Shown piece by piece: positions 52,034-63,100 of a DNA stretch of 64,000 bases (its first letter is position 1; every line of letters begins with the position of its first letter). The stretch covers positions 215,819 to 279,818 of the forward strand of contig JAFVXW010000011.1 of NCBI GenBank assembly GCA_017500935.1, given 5' to 3'. The stretch comes from Lachnospiraceae bacterium. Its GTDB lineage: Bacteria > Bacillota > Clostridia > Lachnospirales > Lachnospiraceae. Position numbers and translations under genes: made by a program. Below the pieces are notes generated by a model, which was given only the letters and a program-made list of their open reading frames with translations, was not told where the DNA came from and searched no databases.

Positions 52034-53149
52034 TTAAATATACTTTTCTACAACTGCTGCCATCTCATCCCATCTGGCTTCCATATCGGCAACCAGCTTA
52101 AACTGGGTTCTGCAGCGGTCCAGATTGTGATTTTCACGATGGATCTTGAAATATACATCGTTCTGCAGATGGTCTGTCAAAAAACGCATGCCGCATTCTA
52201 AGGTCATCATCTTTGCACCCACAGGCATCATGCGGATCTCCTTTTCAGTCAGACTGCCGCCGCAGCCTTCCACATAGCCTTTGGTGAATGCTTCAAACAG
52301 TTCCAGATCAAAGTTTACCAGTTCCAGATCCTGTTCATCCTCTGCACCGGTGGTCGCACCGAAACGGATGGAATCGCCGTAGTCATACAGCGCAGAACCG
52401 GGCATAACGGTATCCAGATCCACAACGCATAATACTTCACCGGTCTTATCGTCAAACATAACATTGTTTAACTTGGTGTCGTTGTGGGTAACGCGCAGCG
52501 GAAGCTCGCCCTTATCCAGCGCATCACAGATCAGGTGACAGAATGCTTCTCTTTCCAGTACAAACTGAATTTCTTCCTGTACATCCTTGGCTCTGCCGCA
52601 GATATCTTCTTCCAGGGCCTGTTTGAACTTGGCAAAACGATCCACTGTATTGTGGAAATTGGGAATTGTTTCATAAAGAGTTGCCGCAGGATACTCTGCC
52701 AGCTTGCGCTGGAACTGTCCGAATGCCACTGCACTCTTGTAAAAATCTTCCGCACTTTCCACAAGATCATAGGAAACTGCATTCTCGATGCAGAGATATG
52801 TTCTCCAGTAATCGCCATTTTCATCAGACATGAAGTTGGCTTGGTCTCTGGTCTGGATGACATTTAAGGTTTCTCTGTTCACATCACCGCCTGCTGCCTG
52901 GATCTGATCACGCAGAAATGCTGTTACATGAACAACGTTTTCCATCAGCTGCGCAGGATTCTTGAAAATCTCATGATTCATTCTCTGAAGAATGTAGCGG
53001 TTTACACTGCCGTCTTCTTCTTTGCAGGTAACACGCAGGGTATCATTGATATGACCGCTGCCAAAGGGAATCACTTCGACAACTTCACCCTTCATGTCAA
53101 AACAGGGAACAACATTGTGTTTGATCTCTTCTAATCCGATCGGTCCCAT
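52034..53149 (-). CDS. N-acetylhexosamine 1-kinase-like phosphotransferase
   Basis: 371 residues of the APH/choline kinase fold. FGSGHINDTLRV is the nucleotide loop, THNDTKLNNVMF gives the catalytic base D224, and VVDLDTVMPGSALYDYGD the Mg site. The match is closest to NahK/LnpB, which phosphorylates GlcNAc or GalNAc from lacto-N-biose and galacto-N-biose. No lacto-N-biose phosphorylase is in the window, so the function is inferred from similarity. RBS GGAGG lies 10 nt upstream. It follows glgP by 57 nt. Confidence 0.75.
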   Translation of the reverse strand: MGPIGLEEIKHNVVPCFDMKGEVVEVIPFGSGHINDTLRVTCKEEDGSVNRYILQRMNHEIFKNPAQLMENVVHVTAFLRDQIQAAGGDVNRETLNVIQTRDQANFMSDENGDYWRTYLCIENAVSYDLVESAEDFYKSAVAFGQFQRKLAEYPAATLYETIPNFHNTVDRFAKFKQALEEDICGRAKDVQEEIQFVLEREAFCHLICDALDKGELPLRVTHNDTKLNNVMFDDKTGEVLCVVDLDTVMPGSALYDYGDSIRFGATTGAEDEQDLELVNFDLELFEAFTKGYVEGCGGSLTEKEIRMMPVGAKMMTLECGMRFLTDHLQNDVYFKIHRENHNLDRCRTQFKLVADMEARWDEMAAVVEKYI

Positions 53150-53205
53150 GAGTCTAAAGCCTCCTTATCTTCTGAGGTCAGCGCATAGCGCATATTTTTT
53201 ATCTC

Positions 53206-55689
53206 TTATTTGGAAAGAACTTCCTTCTGGGGAAGAACAACCTTGTCAAGATGCCAGATTTCATCCACGTACTGCTGGATGGTTCTGTCGGAAGTAAACT
53301 TACCGGAGCAAGCTACGTTTAAGATTGCGCTCTTAGCCCAGTTCTTTTCATCTCTGTAAGCAGCTTCCACTCTGCGCTGTGCATCGGCATATGCCTTAAA
53401 GTCAGCCAGAATGAAGTAGGTATCTGCCTTAGAAGTGCTCTGGGTGTTGAGCAGGGAGTTGTACAGAGGGCGGAACAGCTCTGTATCGCTGGAATAGGTT
53501 CCGTTGATCAGCTGCATCAGCACGCGGCGGATATCCTGGTCATTGTTGAAGATATCCATGGGGTTGTAGCCGCCGTAGTTTTCATAATGAATAACCTGAT
53601 CGGAGCTTAAACCAAAGATAAATGCGTGATCCTGGCCAACTTCTTCCACGATTTCCACGTTAGCACCGTCCATGGTACCCAGGGTCAGTGCGCCGTTTAA
53701 CATAAACTTCATATTACCGGTACCGGACGCTTCCTTGGATGCAGTGGAGATTTGCTCGGAAACGTCTGCAGCAGCAAAGATCCATTCAGCGTTGGATACA
53801 CGGTAGTTTTCGATAAATACAACTTTGATTCTGCCGTTTACAACAGGGTCGTTGTTGATCACATCAGCTACGGAGTTGATCAGCTTGATGGTCAGCTTCG
53901 CATTGCGGTAGCCTGCAGCAGCTTTTGCACCAAAGATGAAGGTTCTGGGATAGAATTCCATATCCGGATGATCCTTGATCTCGTTGTACAGATACATTAC
54001 ATGCAGGATATTCAACAGCTGACGCTTGTATTCATGCAGTCTCTTTACCTGTACGTCGAAGATGGAACGGGGATCTACTTCGATGCCGTTGTGCTTCTGG
54101 ATGTATTCAGCCAGACGAACCTTGTTCCGGTATTTGATGTTCATAAATTCCTGCTGTGCCTTTTCATCATCTGCATAGACAGCCAGCTTGGAGATCTTGG
54201 GCAGATCGGTGATCCAGTCATTGCCTACATGAGCGCTTACCCAGTCAGCAAGAAGGGGGTTGCCGTGAAGCAGGAAACGTCTCTGGGTGATACCGTTGGT
54301 CTTATTGTTGAACTTTTCAGGCATCATTTCATAGAACTCTTTTAATTCCTGATGCTTTAAGATCTCGGTATGCAGTCTTGCAACACCATTTACGGAGTAG
54401 CCTGCTGCGATTGCCAGATGAGCCATCTTAACCTGTCCGTCGTAGATGATCGCCATCTTGCGCACTTTTTCCTGATTGCCGGGGTAAACCTGCTGGATCT
54501 GTGCTACAAATCTCTTGTTGATCTCTTCTACGATCTGATAGATTCTGGGAAGCAGTCTGGAGAAGAGCTCGATAGGCCATTTTTCCAGAGCTTCGGACAT
54601 GATGGTGTGGTTGGTGTAAGCACAGGTCTTGGTGGTAACTGCCCACGCTTCATTCCAGGTCAGATAATGTTCATCCATCAGCACGCGCATCAGTTCTGCA
54701 ACTGCTACGGTAGGATGGGTATCGTTTAACTGGAAGGTTACTTTTTCATGGAACTTGCGGATATCATCATGCTTTCTCATGTACTTGGCAACTGCTTCCT
54801 GTACAGATGCAGAGATGAAGAAGTACTGCTGTTTTAAACGCAGCTCCTTACCTGCATAGTGGTTGTCATTGGGATAAAGAACTTCTACAATGTTCTTTGC
54901 CAGGTTTTCCTGTTCTACTGCCTTCTGATAGTCACCTTTATCAAAGGAGTCAAGGCTGAAGCAGTTTACAGGCTCTGCATCCCAGATACGCAGGGTATTT
55001 ACGATACCGTTGCCATAGCCAACGATGGGCATGTCATAGGGAATTGCCTTAACGGACTGATAGCCTTCGTGGGTGAACACTGCACGGCCGTCAGCATTGA
55101 TAGTGGTGCGGACCCAGCCGCCGAACTTAACGGTCTTTTCATACTCAGGACGGCGCAGTTCAAAAGGATTGCCGTCAACCAGCCAGTTGTCCGGAACTTC
55201 CACCTGATAACCGTTTCTGATCTCCTGCTTGAACATACCGTAGTGGTAACGGATACCGCATCCGTAAGCGGGATAACCCAGAGTTGCCAGGGAATCCAGG
55301 AAACATGCAGCCAGACGGCCAAGACCGCCGTTACCAAGCGCTGCATCGGGCTCCTGATCTTCGATCACATTGATATCCAGACCAAGTTCAGCCAGAGCTT
55401 CCTTTACACTTTCATAAGCCTGCAGGTTGATCATATTGTTGCCCAGAGCACGGCCCATTAAGAACTCCATGGACATGTAATATACCATTTTGGGATCCTG
55501 CTCGTCATATTCTTTCTGGGTGGTCATCCAGTTATCAACGATCACGTCCTTGATCGCATAGGAAACCGCCTGAAAGATCTGCTGTTCATTCGCTTCTTCA
55601 AGAGTCTTTCTGAAAAGCATTTTCACATTGCTTTCCACTGTTCTTTTAAAGAGCTCTTTATCGAATTTAATAGATGATTTTTTCAACAT
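53206..55689 (-). CDS. glgP: Glycogen/starch phosphorylase
   Basis: 827 residues of GT35. EASGTGNMKFMLNGALTLGT holds the PLP lysine K661, and GNGGLGRLAACFLDSLATL is the N-terminal signature. It releases glucose 1-phosphate from alpha-1,4-glucans. I start at the ATG at 55689 (MLKKSSIKFD) because GAGGAGGAG is 4 nt upstream; a 21-residue longer frame lacks an RBS. A strong promoter lies at 55766-55793. The kinase gene follows. Confidence 0.96.
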   Translation of the reverse strand: MLKKSSIKFDKELFKRTVESNVKMLFRKTLEEANEQQIFQAVSYAIKDVIVDNWMTTQKEYDEQDPKMVYYMSMEFLMGRALGNNMINLQAYESVKEALAELGLDINVIEDQEPDAALGNGGLGRLAACFLDSLATLGYPAYGCGIRYHYGMFKQEIRNGYQVEVPDNWLVDGNPFELRRPEYEKTVKFGGWVRTTINADGRAVFTHEGYQSVKAIPYDMPIVGYGNGIVNTLRIWDAEPVNCFSLDSFDKGDYQKAVEQENLAKNIVEVLYPNDNHYAGKELRLKQQYFFISASVQEAVAKYMRKHDDIRKFHEKVTFQLNDTHPTVAVAELMRVLMDEHYLTWNEAWAVTTKTCAYTNHTIMSEALEKWPIELFSRLLPRIYQIVEEINKRFVAQIQQVYPGNQEKVRKMAIIYDGQVKMAHLAIAAGYSVNGVARLHTEILKHQELKEFYEMMPEKFNNKTNGITQRRFLLHGNPLLADWVSAHVGNDWITDLPKISKLAVYADDEKAQQEFMNIKYRNKVRLAEYIQKHNGIEVDPRSIFDVQVKRLHEYKRQLLNILHVMYLYNEIKDHPDMEFYPRTFIFGAKAAAGYRNAKLTIKLINSVADVINNDPVVNGRIKVVFIENYRVSNAEWIFAAADVSEQISTASKEASGTGNMKFMLNGALTLGTMDGANVEIVEEVGQDHAFIFGLSSDQVIHYENYGGYNPMDIFNNDQDIRRVLMQLINGTYSSDTELFRPLYNSLLNTQSTSKADTYFILADFKAYADAQRRVEAAYRDEKNWAKSAILNVACSGKFTSDRTIQQYVDEIWHLDKVVLPQKEVLSK

Positions 55690-55765
55690 GTTACTCCTCC
55701 TCAAGTTTTGCGTCTTTCGTAAAGCGCGTACTTTGCGCGCCTGATATGGCAACTATAACTCTACT

Positions 55766-55793
55766 ATTATACCATGCAAAAAATTCTTTGCAA
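55766..55793 (-). promoter_or_regulatory. glgP promoter
   Basis: TTGCAA (55788-55793), 16 bp and a consensus TATAAT (55766-55771) on the minus strand. The -35 box is part of an inverted repeat TTGCAAAGAATTTTTTGCA that could be a regulator site. The rest of 55690-55952 shows no gene. Confidence 0.65.
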
Positions 55794-55952
55794 CAGACGA
55801 ATTGCCAATTTTCGATATGTTTTTTAAGCATTATGCGTAAAAAGTGTCTATTTTTCTGCTAAAACAGCGGTTTTTCCGCCTGAGGCTTCAGACTCTTTGG
55901 ATAAATTCAGGTCTATGCATCAAAAATATGTCCCCGGAATCTGTCCGTATGC

Positions 55953-57296
55953 TCATTTGGGTATATACGGTATTTTCTTCACTGAAGAATCCTTTCTGTC
56001 ACGGTTCTTTTTCCAGACTGCCGTTCCCAGATTCCACAACGGAATAAAATACAGATACCAGGCTGTCAGGATACATGCCATCGGAGCTTCAACTGCCGCC
56101 AGCACAACCGCTCCGGCAATGGACCATGGAATGAGAGGCGCAATGACAACCGCCGTATTTTCAAGATTCACCGCCATCTTTTCCGGATCCTTTTCAACAT
56201 CAGCGCAAAGCTGATGGGTCAGCATGATGGTCAGTGTCTGATTGCAGGAAATCATACCGGTGATAATGGAAGTCAGCAAAATCGTCCCGAAAGGCGTTGC
56301 CTTCTGACTGATCTGTTCCAGCTTGCTTTTGATGCCATCCAACAGGCCGGTTCCGTTAAACATACCCGCATAACAGGAAGAAATGCACACGATCAAAACC
56401 ACCTTGATCATGGACAAAACACCGCCGCCGGACATGATCTCTGCCAGTTCTGACGGCTGCGGCTGATATCCATACAAAGCCATTCTGACAAGCTCTGCAG
56501 GGGCAATCTTCTGAATCAGAACGCATACCGCCACACTGCAGAGTACGCTGATACTCATGGCAATGCGCACATTCACCCGCAGCACTGACAACAGTAAGAT
56601 CACAACTGCCGGAATCACCGCCGCCGGATGCAGTACAAAGTATTTTTCAAATATCTGCTGGATTCCCGAGTTATCGCCGTGTACCTCGATGCCCGACCCG
56701 ACTATTGTATACAATATACATGCTGCTGCAAAAGGAACCGCCGCTGTTTTCACCATATTGATCAGATTCCGGTAAATCTCCGTTTTAGTCAGGGAACTGA
56801 CCAACAGCGCGCTGGTAGACATCGCAGAACACCTGTCTCCAAAATAGGAGCCTGCCAGAACCGCACCGCCCGTAAAAAAAAGCGGAACGCCCATACTTTG
56901 AGCCATGGCAACACAGATCACGCCCATTGTCGCCGCGGTTCCCATCGCCGTTCCTGTCAGAAACGAAATCATGCAGCACAGCAAAAACGTGATCAGCACC
57001 ATGATCTGCGGCGCACAGATTTTGGTGGAATGGAATACAATATAAGGAATGGTTCCCCCGGCACGCCATAGGGCTGTGAGAATACCGATCAGTACAAATG
57101 TGATCAATATGTTTTTTACTGTCTTAATACCTGAAAAAGCAAGCGTAAACATTTCCCGCACGGTATGTTTTTTGTATATGCCATAAGCGAAAAATACCCA
57201 AAATCCAAAGAGCAGCGCATACACAATGGACAGGTCCAATCCGATACACAAAAACAATGCCAGAACAAAAATCACCAGTACAGTTATTTCCATCAT
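55953..57296 (-). CDS. NhaC-family Na+/H+ antiporter-like membrane protein
   Basis: 447 residues with about eleven predicted membrane helices. LTGTAMGTAATMGVICVAMA, GGAVLAGSYFGDRCSAMST and the C-terminal ISCNQTLTIMLTHQLC are typical of NhaC. The family exchanges Na+ for H+, and some members exchange malate for lactate. The ATG at 57296 is 11 nt after GGGGAG. It stands alone, upstream of glgP. Confidence 0.88.
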   Translation of the reverse strand: MMEITVLVIFVLALFLCIGLDLSIVYALLFGFWVFFAYGIYKKHTVREMFTLAFSGIKTVKNILITFVLIGILTALWRAGGTIPYIVFHSTKICAPQIMVLITFLLCCMISFLTGTAMGTAATMGVICVAMAQSMGVPLFFTGGAVLAGSYFGDRCSAMSTSALLVSSLTKTEIYRNLINMVKTAAVPFAAACILYTIVGSGIEVHGDNSGIQQIFEKYFVLHPAAVIPAVVILLLSVLRVNVRIAMSISVLCSVAVCVLIQKIAPAELVRMALYGYQPQPSELAEIMSGGGVLSMIKVVLIVCISSCYAGMFNGTGLLDGIKSKLEQISQKATPFGTILLTSIITGMISCNQTLTIMLTHQLCADVEKDPEKMAVNLENTAVVIAPLIPWSIAGAVVLAAVEAPMACILTAWYLYFIPLWNLGTAVWKKNRDRKDSSVKKIPYIPK

Positions 57297-57375
57297 TTGT
57301 CAAATTCTCCCCTTTTGTACTTTGTACGTCGGTCTTGGTTCAAATATAGCTTTTTTCACAAAATAAGACAACATA

Positions 57376-57400
57376 AAAAGGCAGGTTTCCCCGCCTTTTT
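57376..57400 (-). terminator. Terminator after the Rpn-tail gene
   Basis: AAAAAGGC and GCCTTTTT arms with a short loop, 10 nt after the stop at 57410 on the minus strand. The A/T runs could let it work in both directions. Confidence 0.7.
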
Positions 57401-57409
57401 GTCTGGCTC

Positions 57410-57682
57410 TCAAGCAAGGCTTTTCAGCCAGTATGTCTCCATCCGTTCATCGTCCAGTTTGAACAGCTTTTTTAGTTTGGAAAAGATTGTATCTTTCGTT
57501 TCTCCTTCCGCAATATCTGAGCGAATCAGCGTAATGATACACCATTCCATGCCAAGCTCCATACCGCGTCTGTGTCCCTGCATAATGCCCTGTTTTATTC
57601 CCAATTCTTTTCCTTGTTCTAATCCCTGCTTAACCCCGGCATTAAATCCATCATCGTAAATCAAATTTCCTAAATATGACAT
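57410..57682 (-). CDS. C-terminal tail of an Rpn-family nuclease/transposase-like protein
   Basis: 90 residues. A Gly/Gln/Glu repeat tract (GVKQGLEQGKELGIKQGIMQ) leads to a short helical end (FSKLKKLFKLDDERMETYWL). Both are typical of the C-terminus of Rpn (PD-(D/E)XK, formerly transposase_31) proteins. The catalytic N-terminal domain is absent. AAAGGAGG lies 8 nt before the ATG at 57682, so this small version may be expressed on its own rather than being a plain fragment. No inverted repeats or transposase genes flank it. Confidence 0.6.
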   Translation of the reverse strand: MSYLGNLIYDDGFNAGVKQGLEQGKELGIKQGIMQGHRRGMELGMEWCIITLIRSDIAEGETKDTIFSKLKKLFKLDDERMETYWLKSLA

Positions 57683-58202
57683 ATTCACGACCTCCTTTAT
57701 CTCAGTCCCGCAAACCTTTCCCGGTATTTTCAGCCAAGCTAAAACCTCCTTTCAAAAATACTGTGACGCAGCTTTATGCACAATATCCTCTGCATGGCTG
57801 ACGGACTGTTCTCTTCTGTCATCAACAGATGTCTTCTTTTTTTCCTTCTGCATTTCCCTCTCTTTCCGGAATGCGCAGCATTGTTGTGTGTACGTTTTTT
57901 TATTATCGCAATTTCATTATATAACACAACAAATACACAGGCAATAAAAATCATTCTTTTTTCGATATTCAATTTTTGTTTTTTCATTCAGATTTGCTTG
58001 CCGATACGGCATGACTCACAAAACCCTCTGCGTTTTGTGCAAGAAACCGCGCTCACCTACATGATGCGGCTAAAACAATGTTACCATTCACAGTAACAAA
58101 AAAGATACAGCGGCATCTTCATCCCAACCGCTGCTGTGACAGTCTGCACATTCCTGCTGCCTGTTGTATTACTATAACACAGACAGCAGGAAAATGTAAC
58201 CT
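57683..58202. other. Intergenic tract without a convincing gene
   Basis: I see no supported gene here. A short minus-strand frame (57739-57987) starting MKKQKLNIEKRM has a possible membrane helix but no ribosome site. An imperfect hairpin (CCTGCTG and CAGCAGG arms, near 58152-58192) lies just after the GNAT gene stop. Confidence 0.5.
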
Positions 58203-58622
58203 CTAAATTCCTTTTACCAAAAACAATTCCATCGGCTGTTCGTACCTGGGAATATCAACCACAAAACCGCCGCAGTCCTTATATCCTGCCTTTCTGTAAA
58301 AATGCTGTGCCTGCTCATCCACCTGCGTGGAAGTCAGAAGCATACCGTATCCCTGCGCTTTCATATCTTTTTCCCAGTGCTCCATCAGCATTCTTCCATA
58401 GCCTTTTTTCTGAAATTTCCAATCCACAAAAAGCAGGGTACAAAACGGGGTATTGTCCCAGAAAAGATTGTATCGCAAAATACCGGCCGGACGACCGTCT
58501 TCTAACAGCACATAGCCTCTTTTGTCACGTACTTTTCCGGCAAATTCTTCTTCCGGCAGATGTCTGTCCAGGGTGTACCAGAAATCCTTATCTTCTGTTT
58601 GCACATATCTGATCACTGTCAT
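58203..58622 (-). CDS. GNAT-family N-acetyltransferase
   Basis: 139 residues. The acetyl-CoA loop QKKGYGRMLMEHW is preceded by the strand FCTLLFVDWKF, the core of a GNAT fold; YRKAGYKDCGGFVVD is the usual C-terminal part. Substrate unknown. RBS AAAGGAG lies 7 nt before ATG. It follows the membrane-protein gene by 12 nt, so they are likely co-transcribed. Confidence 0.88.
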   Translation of the reverse strand: MTVIRYVQTEDKDFWYTLDRHLPEEEFAGKVRDKRGYVLLEDGRPAGILRYNLFWDNTPFCTLLFVDWKFQKKGYGRMLMEHWEKDMKAQGYGMLLTSTQVDEQAQHFYRKAGYKDCGGFVVDIPRYEQPMELFLVKGI

Positions 58623-58634
58623 TTGCTTTCTCCT

Positions 58635-59999
58635 TTACTTCTCTCCGGCAGCTTCCTGGTATTCCTTTGTTCCAACATCCTCCCAGGCTTTTTTCCCGGA
58701 GGCGATCACCCGGTCTGATCCGGTTTCCGCCGCGTATGTATTCAGAATGACTGTGTTGTTTAAAAACAGACTGCCATCTTCATCCCTGCAGTACTCTTCC
58801 CGGTACAGCACAAAAAGCTCACATTTTCCGTTTTTGGATGGCCGGTCATATACCAGTGTGTACAGATATTTATCTGCGCTGCTGCCATCTGCGGTCTCTT
58901 CTCCCAGTTCCAGATAAAAATTACCTTTTGCGTTATGACAGGGTTTGTAAGAATATCCTTCCGCTGCTAGTACCTCTTGATAGATTGCTTCTGCTGCTTT
59001 TTCCACCGGATTCTCTGCGATCATCTCTGTCTGTACGTGCACTTTTGTTCCTGCACTGTATTGTTCACTTTCCTTAAGCTGCTCCTCATATTCTTCCCAA
59101 AACCGGACACTGTCCTCATACTCAGCAGTCACTCTTTCTTCCACAAGCTCTGCATCCAGATAATATTCTTCCTCCAGCCGTTCCCATTGATCCAGCTTTC
59201 CAAACGGCACAATACCCGAAATGTTATCTTCTCCGTCTTCGCAGTAAAATCCGATCACACCTCTGTGTTTTTCAAAAAAGGCCGTCTGTGACATCATATA
59301 TCCGATCAAACCGGTAATTTCCTCCGAAAAATCCCGGATATCCTCTTTTCCTTCCAGCTCCAGATACAGCCCTCTGTCCATATCGTAATGATTTGCGGCA
59401 ATCTCAAACTTACGCTCCATCCGTTGTTCCTGCATACCTTTCTTTGCCAGATAAACAGTCACACATTCTGCAAAATTATCCTCCAGAGCCATACCGCTGC
59501 CGTACACCTGAACATCCAGAACAGAAAATTCCTCCGCAAAATCCCCGTATTTCTTCTGCAGATATTCCTCTTTCGCTTTTACAGTCAATTCCCCCGGCTT
59601 TCTGAGCACGACTGCCGCCGGTTCATAATATTCATAGTGTGATGCCCCCAAAAACTCCGATTCATTGACCACCAGCAAATGTCTTGTCAGCTGTTTTTCC
59701 TCCTTTACAGAAAAAAGGATAAACAAAAATGCCCAGAATCCCAGATACAGATAGACAGCAGCTGCCGCCGCTGTCAGGATACCTTTTAGCGCAATATGCA
59801 GTTTTTCAAGCTTCCACAGCCAGATTCCCGCCAAAACCAGAAGCAGCAGCGGCAAAACAAACGCTGCCATTCCTTTTCCCACAATATCCGTCCACATACG
59901 GTAAGAATACTGCGTATGCGGCAGGATCAGGCAGCCGATCAGATAAAGAAGCGACAAAACTGCCGTTCCAACTGCCATTCTTTTCAGAAATTTCATCAT
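58635..59999 (-). CDS. Membrane protein of unknown function
   Basis: 454 residues. Three predicted membrane helices occupy the first ~95 residues (AVLSLLYLIGCLILP, FVLPLLLLVLAGIWLW, VYLYLGFWAFLFILFSV). A long hydrophilic C-terminal domain rich in Glu and Tyr follows, including YYEPAAVVLRKPGELTVKAK. I do not recognise a family. A GGAG lies 12 nt before the first of two adjacent ATGs (59999). It precedes the GNAT gene in the same direction. Confidence 0.65.
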   Translation of the reverse strand: MMKFLKRMAVGTAVLSLLYLIGCLILPHTQYSYRMWTDIVGKGMAAFVLPLLLLVLAGIWLWKLEKLHIALKGILTAAAAAVYLYLGFWAFLFILFSVKEEKQLTRHLLVVNESEFLGASHYEYYEPAAVVLRKPGELTVKAKEEYLQKKYGDFAEEFSVLDVQVYGSGMALEDNFAECVTVYLAKKGMQEQRMERKFEIAANHYDMDRGLYLELEGKEDIRDFSEEITGLIGYMMSQTAFFEKHRGVIGFYCEDGEDNISGIVPFGKLDQWERLEEEYYLDAELVEERVTAEYEDSVRFWEEYEEQLKESEQYSAGTKVHVQTEMIAENPVEKAAEAIYQEVLAAEGYSYKPCHNAKGNFYLELGEETADGSSADKYLYTLVYDRPSKNGKCELFVLYREEYCRDEDGSLFLNNTVILNTYAAETGSDRVIASGKKAWEDVGTKEYQEAAGEK

Positions 60000-60101
60000 A
60001 ATCAATCTTTTCTCCAAAACCATGTATCTTTTTCACATTTATTGGTCTTAAGATATCACATCATGCATCATATCGGCAACCCGCCCTGCATAATGCAGCA
60101 C

Positions 60102-60123
60102 AGCCCGCCAAAACTGGCGGGCT
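60102..60123 (-). terminator. GC-rich hairpin after ileS
   Basis: Nine-base arms AGCCCGCCA and TGGCGGGCT with a four-base loop lie 19 nt after the ileS stop. No T-run follows on the minus strand, so termination would be weak or factor-dependent. Confidence 0.5.
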
Positions 60124-60141
60124 GCATCAAACAAACATTTA

Positions 60142-63100
60142 TTATTTCTTTTCTACGCAGATGGTCACGGTTTCGCCGTTTACATTCCACTCTTTTACGA
60201 TTGCCAGTTCCTGTCCGCAAACGATTTCGTCTGCCAGAACTTTGCCTGCAACAGTGTCCACGTTTTTCAGAACGATCTGTGCGATCTTGTCATTGCCGTT
60301 TAAGGAAACAGCGATGTGATCCATTACTTCAAAGCCGGAATCCTTACGCATGGTCTGAATCTTGCTGATCACTTCGTATACAAAACCTTCTTCGATCAGT
60401 TCTTCGGTCAGGTTGGTATCCAGAACAACGGTCATGTTGTTGTCAGCTTCGGAAACATAGCCTGCTTTCTGGCTCATGTCGATGAGCAGGTCGTCCTTGG
60501 TCAGGGCAACTTCCACATCGCCGACCATGAACTTGAGTACACCGGTCTCATTAAGTTCATCCATAGCTGCATTGCCGTCCAGAGTTTCCAGATTCTTCTT
60601 GATGCCGCCAAGCTGTTTGCCGTATTTGGGACCAACGGTACGAAGCTGGGGCTTGAAGGTATAGGATGTGAAGTTTCTTACGTCATCGGTAAATTCCACC
60701 TTCTTCACATTCAGTTCGTCTTCGATGATCTCCTGGAAGAATGCAGACAGGGTGTTTTCTGCCTTTACAAACATGGTACCGATGGGCTGACGGTTCTTGA
60801 TGTTTGCGTTGTTGCGGCATGCGCGGCCCATAACAACAATCTTTAATACTTCAGCCATATCAGCTTCCAGCTGTGCATCGATCATGCTTTCATCCACAAC
60901 AGGGAAATCGCACATATGGATACTTTCGGGAGCGGATGCATCGTTTACTCTTACCAGATTCTGGTAGATTTCTTCAGTCATGAAAGGAATCATGGGTGCT
61001 GCTGCCTTTGCAACAGTTACCAGTGCAGTGTACAGGGTCATGTATGCATTGATCTTATCCTGCTCCATGCCCTTTGCCCAGAAACGTTCACGGCTTCTTC
61101 TTACATACCAGTTGCTTAAGTCATCCACGAAGTCTTCCAGCACTCTTGCTGCTTCGGGAATCTTATACTGATCGAGGTTATTGTCCACTGCTTTTACCAT
61201 GGTGTTCATCTTGGAAAGCAGCCACTTATCCATAACAGGAAGCTTATCGTATTCAAGCGCATAATCCTGTGCGTTGAAGCTGTCGATATTTGCATAGAGC
61301 ACGAAGAATGCATAAGTATTCCACAGTGTGCTCATGAACTTACGCTGACCTTCGATAACGGCTTTGCCGCTGTAGCGCTTGGGAATCCAGGGTGCGGAAA
61401 CGGTATAGAAATACCAGCGGTTTGCGTCTGCGCCGTACTGCTCTAAGGATTCAAAAGGATCTACCGCGTTGCCCTTGCTCTTACTCATCTTCTGGCCGTT
61501 TTCATCCTGTACATGACCCATTACGATAACGTTTTCGTAAGGAGACTTGTTAAACAGCAGGGTGGATTCTGCCAGCAGGGAATAGAACCATCCGCGGGTC
61601 TGGTCAACTGCTTCGGAGATGAATTTTGCAGGGAACTGCTGTTCAAACAGATCCTGATTTTCAAAAGGATAATGATGCTGTGCAAAAGGCATTGCGCCGG
61701 AGTCAAACCAGCAGTCAATTACTTCGGGCACACGGTGCATGGGCTTGCCGCAATGAGGACATGCGAAAGTCACTTCATCAATATAAGGGCGGTGCAGCTC
61801 TACATTCAGATCAGGATTGCCGGTCTTTTCAGCCAGTTCTGCCTTGCTGCCGATGGATTCCATATGACCGCATTCACATTCCCAGATATTTAAAGGAGTA
61901 CCCCAGTAACGGTTTCTGGAGATTGCCCAGTCCTGTACATTTTCAAGCCAGTCACCAAAACGGCCCTTACCGATGGATTCGGGGATCCAGTTAACGGTAT
62001 TGTTATTGCGGATCAGATCTTCTTTTACGGCGGTCATCTTGATGTACCAGGATTCACGCGCATAGTAGATAAGGGGAGTGTCACATCTCCAGCAGTGAGG
62101 ATAGCTGTGCTCGTACTTGGGTGCGGAGAACAAAAGGTTTGCCTTGATCAGATCATCAATGATCATGGGATCTGCCTTTTTGCAGAATACGCCTGCCCAG
62201 GGAGTTTCCTTGGTCATCTCACCTTTGCCGTCAACCAGCTGTACGAAAGGAAGGTCGTATTCACGGCCCACATTGGCATCGTCTTCACCGAATGCAGGTG
62301 CGATATGAACCACACCGGTACCGTCGGATAAGGTTACATAGTCAGCACAGGTTACATAGTGTGCTTTTTTCTTCTGTCTTTCACAGATTTCAACTGCACA
62401 GTCAAATAAAGGCTCATATTCCTTGTATTCAAGGTCTTTGCCCACATAGGTTTCCAGCACTTCGTATGCAGGAGTTTCTTCGCTGCCAAGCTTGCCAAGA
62501 ACAGTGTCTAACAGAGCCTGTGCCATATAATAGGTAAAGCCGTCAGCTGCTTTTACCTTGCAGTAGGTTTCCACAGGGTTTACGCAGAGCGCCACGTTGG
62601 AAGGCAGAGTCCAGGGAGTGGTGGTCCATGCCAGAATGTATGCCTCTTCACCTTTTACTTTAAAACGTGCGATGGCGGAACGTTCTTTTACATCCTTATA
62701 GCCCTGTGCAACTTCCTGTGCAGACAGAGGGGTTCCGCAGCGGGGACAGTAAGGAACGATCTTAAAGCCCTTGTAAAGCAGGCCCTTGTCCCAGATCTGC
62801 TTTAATGCCCACCATTCGGATTCGATATAATTGTCATGATAAGTTACGTAAGGATCATCCATATCCGCCCAGAAACCAACGGTGCCGGAGAAATCTTCCC
62901 ACATGCCCTTGTATTTCCATACGCTTTCCTTACATTTGTCAATGAAAGGCTCCAGACCGTATTCTTCGATCTGTTCCTTGCCGTCTAAGCCCAGAAGCTT
63001 TTCCACTTCCAGCTCAACGGGCAGACCGTGGGTATCCCAGCCTGCTTTTCTCAAAACGGAATAGCCCTTCATTATTTTATAACGGGGAATAATATCCTTC

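Noticed and set aside
57410-57682. Insertion sequence
   Set aside because: Only the C-terminal tail of an Rpn-family protein is present, without terminal inverted repeats or target duplications.
57739-57987. 82-residue minus-strand protein with a possible membrane helix
   Set aside because: No ribosome site, no family pattern and a basic low-complexity tail; left as intergenic.
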